The notes under the pieces were generated by a model. That model did no database searches and had not been told where the DNA came from. It saw nothing but the letters and a program-made list of their open reading frames with translations. The position numbers were made by a program, and so were the translations under genes. A DNA stretch of 46,082 nucleotides from JALYXS01 sp051003795 (GTDB taxonomy: Bacteria > Acidobacteriota > Terriglobia > Bryobacterales > Bryobacteraceae): NCBI GenBank assembly GCA_051003795.1, contig JBPCKZ010000228.1:1-46082 (forward strand). The letters are read 5' to 3'. This document shows, piece by piece, positions 42,919-46,082 of the stretch. Numbering within the stretch: position 1 is the stretch's first letter; the number at the start of each line of letters is the position of its first letter.

Positions 42919-43667
42919 ACCGCCTGCGCGATTTCACCATCGCCCGCGTCGGCCTTGGCCGTGCCGGCAACAGCGTTCCCACGAAGAGCGTGCTCGAGTT
43001 CCAACTGGCCCACGCGCGTGCCCGCGACGCGGTTCACTGCGCGCTTGATTTGCAACACGAAGATTTGCAACGCGACGATTTGCAATTCGATCTCGCCCTC
43101 GAAAGCGCCGCCGCGAATCGCTCCATTTTCCTACGCCGCCCCGATCTCGGGCGCAGCCTTAGCGAGCGATCGCGTCGCGCTCTCGCGCCGTATCCGGGGC
43201 CGTTCGACATCGTTATCCTGGCGATCGACGGCCTCTCGGCTCTAGCCGTGCACCATCATGCCGCCCCGGTGCTCAAGGAGTTGCTGAAGTACCTCGACGC
43301 CGCATCGTGGTCCCGCGCGCCTCTCATCGCGGTCGTGCAGGGGCGCGTCGCAATAGGCGATGAGGTTGGCTCGCTGGTGGGGGCCGCGATGTCCCTTGTG
43401 CTCATCGGAGAGCGCCTGGGTCTGAGTTCTCCCGACAGCTTAGGCGCGTATCTAACGTGGCATCCCAAGCCCGGCCGCACTGAAGCCGAACGCAACTGCA
43501 TCTCGAATATCCGTCCCGAAGGTCTCGCTTACGGGACGGCCGCTCTCCGCATATTCCGGCTACTCAGCGAAGCTCGAACACGCAAACTCACCGGCTTCGG
43601 TTTGAAGGAAGATCAAGATGGGTTGGCCAATCCGGCGACGGCCATCGCTACCGGCGAACGCCGGTAA
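42915..43667 (+). CDS. eutC: Ethanolamine ammonia-lyase small subunit
   Basis: The 250-residue protein starts at ATG 42915, overlapping eutB by four bases, and matches EutC: TIARVGLGRAGNSVPTKSVL, FQLAHARARDAVH, APLIAVVQGRVAIGDEVGSL, GERLGLSSPDSLGAYLTWHP and RNCISNIRPEGL. The small subunit helps bind cobalamin. At 45-59 it carries a three-fold repeat, DLQHE-DLQRD-DLQFD, coded by a 15-base tandem duplication at 43047-43085. The last 20 bases overlap the convergent PEP-CTERM gene. Confidence 0.95.
   Translation: MNRLRDFTIARVGLGRAGNSVPTKSVLEFQLAHARARDAVHCALDLQHEDLQRDDLQFDLALESAAANRSIFLRRPDLGRSLSERSRRALAPYPGPFDIVILAIDGLSALAVHHHAAPVLKELLKYLDAASWSRAPLIAVVQGRVAIGDEVGSLVGAAMSLVLIGERLGLSSPDSLGAYLTWHPKPGRTEAERNCISNIRPEGLAYGTAALRIFRLLSEARTRKLTGFGLKEDQDGLANPATAIATGERR
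43047..43085. repeat. In-frame 15-base tandem triplication inside eutC
   Basis: GATTTGCAA occurs at 43047-43055, 43062-43070 and 43077-43085, with an exact 15-base period, each coding Asp-Leu-Gln. The intervening bases differ. Confidence 0.9.
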
Positions 43668-44334
43668 GGCCGGGGAGGGTTCGATCCCGTTTCGAGTCCA
43701 TGCGGATCAATCTCGCGGATTGCCGGCTGCGAATAAAGAATGCCATGGCCAAGAGGCCTGTACCCATCGAGAACATGCCGGCCGGTTCCGGGGCTTGGGT
43801 GGCGACTGTGGCTGAGCCAAGCAGCACGTTTCCGGACGACGCACCGATCGAAAGGAAGCGATCGGTCTGGATGTCGGCAACGGGAACCGAATAAGCCGAC
43901 TCGGAGCTTAGGCCTGTTTGGTATGTGGCGCCTGCAACGCCTTTCGTGTTCGACAAGTACAGGTTGTATCCCTCGCCTTGTTGGACGCTGAGCACCTGGA
44001 TGGCAAAACTCGTTGCGCGGGTTAATGCGCTTAAATCGAGTTGGATGTACGAGCCGGGCACGATTTCGTGATCGCCGGAACGATCGTTGACGAGACCCAA
44101 CCCTGTCTCATGGGCACCGTCGGTTTTGCCAAATAAATTGACGCCCGTGCCGGTGGACAGCGGCGAAGCGCTCAAGAAACCGTACGACGGAATTGAGATT
44201 CCACCGCTAATGAAGATGTGGTCGGACGTTCCGAGATCTCCCGACGGCGAACTGAAATCGAACGTCAAGGTGCTCGCGGGCATTGTAAAGCAGACGGTTA
44301 AGGCGAGACTTAATAAGACAATGGCTTTATGCAT
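43648..44334 (-). CDS. PEP-CTERM sorting-signal protein
   Basis: The 228-residue protein has a signal peptide (AIVLLSLALTVCFTMPAS), a beta-rich exported domain, and near the end a PEP-CTERM signal: PEP at 182-184, a hydrophobic segment (about 187-201) and basic residues from 202. The exosortase system cleaves and anchors such proteins in polysaccharide-producing bacteria; no exosortase gene is here. Unusually, 26 residues follow the hydrophobic segment, whereas the signal normally ends within a few residues. This extra tail runs over the end of eutC, so the original stop may have been lost. AAAAGGG precedes the ATG at 44334. Confidence 0.85.
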   Translation of the reverse strand: MHKAIVLLSLALTVCFTMPASTLTFDFSSPSGDLGTSDHIFISGGISIPSYGFLSASPLSTGTGVNLFGKTDGAHETGLGLVNDRSGDHEIVPGSYIQLDLSALTRATSFAIQVLSVQQGEGYNLYLSNTKGVAGATYQTGLSSESAYSVPVADIQTDRFLSIGASSGNVLLGSATVATQAPEPAGMFSMGTGLLAMAFFIRSRQSARLIRMDSKRDRTLPGLTGVRR

Positions 44335-44481
44335 GGGTATCCCTTTTGGAGTCGGCGATTCTAACGATCTATCTACGGATTTTCGTTATCGGGAAATCTG
44401 GAAGACCGCAATTTCACAATACGGGAAGAACCCTTTGGAGAGAATGGGCCAGAAGTACTCCGCGTACTCAAACTAAGTTAG

Positions 44482-44655
44482 GTGGCCGACAGTGGGCAAT
44501 TCGGGCATAACCGCCTGGTAACCGATTCGAGCGGCGGAGTGATTCCGGGAGTCGCGGTTAAGGCCAGGAACACGGCCAGTGGCGTCGCCGCGGAGACCGT
44601 CAGCTCGAGCACCGGAAACTACGTCATCCCGAATTTGGGTAGTGGGTCAATTTGA
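44482..44655 (+). pseudogene. Fragment of a third TonB-dependent receptor-like gene
   Basis: This frame encodes about 50 residues with VTDSSGGVIPGVAVKARNTA and STGNYVIPNLG, the carboxypeptidase-regulatory domain that begins Oar-like receptors. The sequence then stops fitting the family at about 44637 and meets a stop at 44653. The signal peptide and the 1000-residue barrel are missing. The rest was probably displaced by the IS1-like insertion, with other parts beyond the window. Confidence 0.75.
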
Positions 44656-44703
44656 AATTTCCTTCGCTTGCGCGTTTTGTCTTTCCGTGGCAGTCTGGTG
44701 GAT

Positions 44704-44952
44704 ATGCCAAAACGCACACGCACTCCCAAGCTCGACGTGGTTCAGAACGCGCGTCGGGTCGTTATCGAATCGATCAGTGAAACCGAGACCATAGGACTCA
44801 CTATCGTCTCTCAGGTTATGGCCGAGATGGGGCGAAAGGGCGGTAAAATAGGCGGCAAACGCAGAATGGATACGATGACGCCGGAAGCCCGCAGCGCGTC
44901 GGCGTCCAAAGCCGCGAAAACCAGATGGGCCAAAAAACCTAAGAAAGCTTGA
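44704..44952 (+). CDS. Small basic KGG-like protein carried with the IS1-like element
   Basis: The 82-residue protein from ATG 44704 is highly basic. Its C-terminal half reads GRKGGKIGGKRRMDTMTPEA then ASKAAKTRWAKK, a pattern (Gly-Gly-Lys-rich stretch, TPExR, KAAxxRW) found in many small bacterial proteins of unknown function, perhaps nucleic-acid binding. It lies 54 bases upstream of the transposase on the same strand. Whether it is a passenger gene, a regulator or a host remnant is unknown. Confidence 0.65.
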   Translation: MPKRTRTPKLDVVQNARRVVIESISETETIGLTIVSQVMAEMGRKGGKIGGKRRMDTMTPEARSASASKAAKTRWAKKPKKA

Positions 44953-44964
44953 ATATTTTTCGCT

Positions 44965-45000
44965 GCTTTCGCTTGATATGCGAAAGCGGTATCGTATAAT
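44965..45000 (+). promoter_or_regulatory. Transposase promoter overlapping a palindrome, apparently leaderless
   Basis: GCTTTCGC (44965-44972) and GCGAAAGC (44980-44987) are a perfect inverted repeat. The loop carries TTGATA (44973-44978); after 16 bases TATAAT (44995-45000) matches the -10 consensus exactly. The ATG at 45007 lies only six bases after the -10 box, so transcription would start at or next to the A of the ATG. Confidence 0.65.
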
Positions 45001-45006
45001 GAAACT

Positions 45007-45852
45007 ATGAACAAGCTCAACATGGATAAGAAAGTCGCGGTGGTTTCGGCGCTGGTCGAAGGCTGCTCGATTCGTTCCACATCGCGACTCACGGGCGTGG
45101 CGAAAGGGACGATCCTCCGGCTGCTTGAAGAAGTCGGCACGGCTTGCGCCGAATACCAAGACGTTGCGCTCCGAAACATTCCGGCCAAGCGAATTCAGGT
45201 TGACGAAATCTGGTCGTTCATCGGATGCAAAGAAAAGAACCTCACGGCTAAAATCGCGGCTGAACGAGTTGCCGGTAGCGTGTGGACCTTTGTGGCGATT
45301 GAAGCCCAAACGAAGCTTGTTCTGAGTTGGCAGGTAGGCAGGAGAGATGCGGGGTTTGCGACCGAATTCCTTCAGAACGTGGCCGCGCGCGTAACGAATC
45401 GAGTCCAGTTGACCACGGACGGGCATAAAATGTACCTTGCCGCTGTGGACGATTCTTTTGCGGCGAATGTCGATTACGCGCAACTCATCAAGATCTACGG
45501 CAACGATCCCGAAGGGCAGCGGACGTACAGCCCCGCGCAATGTCGGGGTGCAATCCCGCAGGCTATCACCGGCAATCCCGATCCAAAGCACGTTTCGACC
45601 AGCTACGTTGAACGGCAGAATTTGACGATGCGCATGAATATGCGCCGATTTACGAGACTGACGAACGCCTTTAATAAGAATATCGAGAACCACATGCACT
45701 CCGTGGCGCTGTTCTATATGCATTACAACTTCGTGCGAATTAATCAGACCTTGCGTGTTACTCCGGCGATGGAAGCTGGTATCAGTCGGCATATATGGTC
45801 GATTCAAGAAATCGTAGAGATGACAACGGGTGTCGTACAGTTGGCAGCTTAA
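45007..45852 (+). CDS. IS1-family-like DDE transposase
   Basis: The 281-residue protein has an N-terminal helix-turn-helix (ALVEGCSIRSTSRLTGVAKG) and a DDE domain with Asp66 (RIQVDEIWSFIG), Asp138 (QLTTDGHKMY) and Glu202 (TSYVERQNLTMRMNMRRFTR). These blocks match the IS1-like transposases common in soil bacteria, encoded in a single frame without the programmed frameshift of E. coli IS1. All catalytic residues are present, so it may be active. Its start, MNKLNMDKKVAVVSALVEG, fits the family; no Shine-Dalgarno sequence precedes it, in line with a leaderless message. Confidence 0.88.
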   Translation: MNKLNMDKKVAVVSALVEGCSIRSTSRLTGVAKGTILRLLEEVGTACAEYQDVALRNIPAKRIQVDEIWSFIGCKEKNLTAKIAAERVAGSVWTFVAIEAQTKLVLSWQVGRRDAGFATEFLQNVAARVTNRVQLTTDGHKMYLAAVDDSFAANVDYAQLIKIYGNDPEGQRTYSPAQCRGAIPQAITGNPDPKHVSTSYVERQNLTMRMNMRRFTRLTNAFNKNIENHMHSVALFYMHYNFVRINQTLRVTPAMEAGISRHIWSIQEIVEMTTGVVQLAA

Positions 45853-45945
45853 CTTAGAACAAAGCATTTTGTTCATCATTTGATATTTAGATGCGTCCGA
45901 ATAGCTACACCTACAGCCTCAGCCTTCGGTTTAAAATGAGTGAAT

Positions 45946-45969
45946 TGGGACCAATATATAGTGGTCCCA
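45946..45969. repeat. Perfect inverted repeat at the junction of two mobile elements
   Basis: TGGGACCA (45946-45953) and TGGTCCCA (45962-45969) are separated by the eight bases ATATATAG. The right arm probably starts the left terminal repeat of the IS3-family element; the left arm may be the end of the IS1-like element or a host sequence. Confidence 0.7.
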
Positions 45970-46082
45970 GGATTTCAGACCAGGCAATAAGCTAATATTT
46001 CGACGGGTCGTTACCAAGGAGATGTTGATGACGACGACGAGAAAGCAGCACAGTCCGAAGTTCAAGGCGCAGGTGGCGGTGG
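45962..46082 (+). mobile_element. Left end of an IS3-family insertion sequence, cut by the window edge
   Basis: The sequence from 45962 begins TGGTCCCAGGATTTCAGACC, similar in style to IS2-group terminal repeats, and leads after about 65 bases into an IS3-type orfA. The right part is outside the window. Confidence 0.6.
46028..46082 (+). CDS. IS3-family OrfA transposase subunit, N-terminal fragment
   Basis: AAGGAG (46016-46021) precedes ATG 46028, which starts MTTTRKQHSPKFKAQVAV, the conserved beginning of IS3-family OrfA helix-turn-helix proteins (HSPKFKAQVALEAI). The gene runs past the window end, so only 18 codons are visible. Confidence 0.8.
   Translation, partial: MTTTRKQHSPKFKAQVAV

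Larger units (their letters stand above)
44638..45945 (+). mobile_element. IS1-like insertion element with passenger gene (borders uncertain)
   Basis: The element is inferred from the transposase at 45007-45852 and from the break in the receptor fragment near 44637. Its terminal repeats could not be defined: sequences TGGGTCAATTTGAAATTT at the left and, on the minus strand, TGGTCCCAATTCACTCATTTT at the right share only partial similarity, and no target duplication was found. A small hairpin, GAACAAA/TTTGTTC (45857-45874), follows the transposase. Confidence 0.55.

Noticed and set aside
43672..43700. GGTTCGATCCC resembles the T arm of a tRNA
   Set aside because: No acceptor, D or anticodon stems fit around it, and it lies inside the PEP-CTERM coding sequence.
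1..46082. CRISPR array or phage block
   Set aside because: Tandem repeats are too short and lack spacers; no cas, capsid, terminase or lysis genes were seen.

Overview
The window looks like a chromosomal segment of an acidobacterium of the Solibacter/Bryobacter type (order Bryobacterales). This is inferred from gene content: two very large TonB-dependent receptor-like proteins with an N-terminal carboxypeptidase-regulatory domain, a planctomycete/acidobacteria-type DUF1549-DUF1553 cytochrome protein beside a DUF1501 protein, a futalosine-pathway menaquinone gene (mqnD), a PEP-CTERM protein, and GC-rich coding DNA. No rRNA, tRNA or CRISPR array was found. Both edges are bounded by mobile DNA: the first gene is cut at its 3' end near position 115, and the last 1.5 kb holds an IS1-like transposase, a fragment of a third receptor gene and the first codons of an IS3-family element.

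Layout. 1-9.6 kb is a catabolic/uptake block: a disrupted enolase-superfamily enzyme and an MFS transporter (divergent), a TonB-dependent receptor with a downstream TPR lipoprotein-like/periplasmic protein, a zinc-dependent dehydrogenase that appears to start at a CTG codon, and an AstE/AspA-type zinc deacylase. 9.6-12.2 kb is a decayed island: an IS6-like scrap, a frameshifted and truncated tyrosine recombinase, an intact small membrane protein, a frameshifted mazF, and a promoter followed by strongly paired RNA-like sequence ahead of mqnD. 12.2-17 kb carries mqnD, a HEAT-repeat protein translationally coupled to it, and a membrane-anchored spermidine-synthase-like gene broken by at least two frameshifts. 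17-24.3 kb is housekeeping: miaB, a bifunctional nuclease (DUF151) and a small CxxC protein in one operon; endonuclease IV overlapping leuS; an ABC-2 exporter permease; and an M23 peptidase. Divergent miaB/nfo are separated by a nested palindromic repeat, with a simpler copy after leuS.

24.3-32.1 kb is a probable four-gene minus-strand operon (receptor, PSCyt1/DUF1549/DUF1553 protein, DUF1501 TAT protein, unknown 141-residue protein) behind a recognisable sigma-70 promoter. 32.2-38.4 kb is regulatory and envelope: a PspC protein, a low-complexity membrane protein, an NtrC-type sigma-54 activator, a LuxR-type response regulator, a TrmB-like regulator and a GT2 glycosyltransferase. 38.4-43.7 kb contains a PAS-GAF-GGDEF diguanylate cyclase, an APC permease and divergent eutB-eutC (ethanolamine ammonia-lyase), with only 30 bases between the permease and eutB start codons. 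A PEP-CTERM gene and the mobile-element edge follow.

A recurrent theme is short tandem duplication with a 12-16 base period at gene borders and inside eutC. The most unusual candidate is the promoter plus paired leader upstream of mqnD. No complete new defence or biosynthetic system was recognised.
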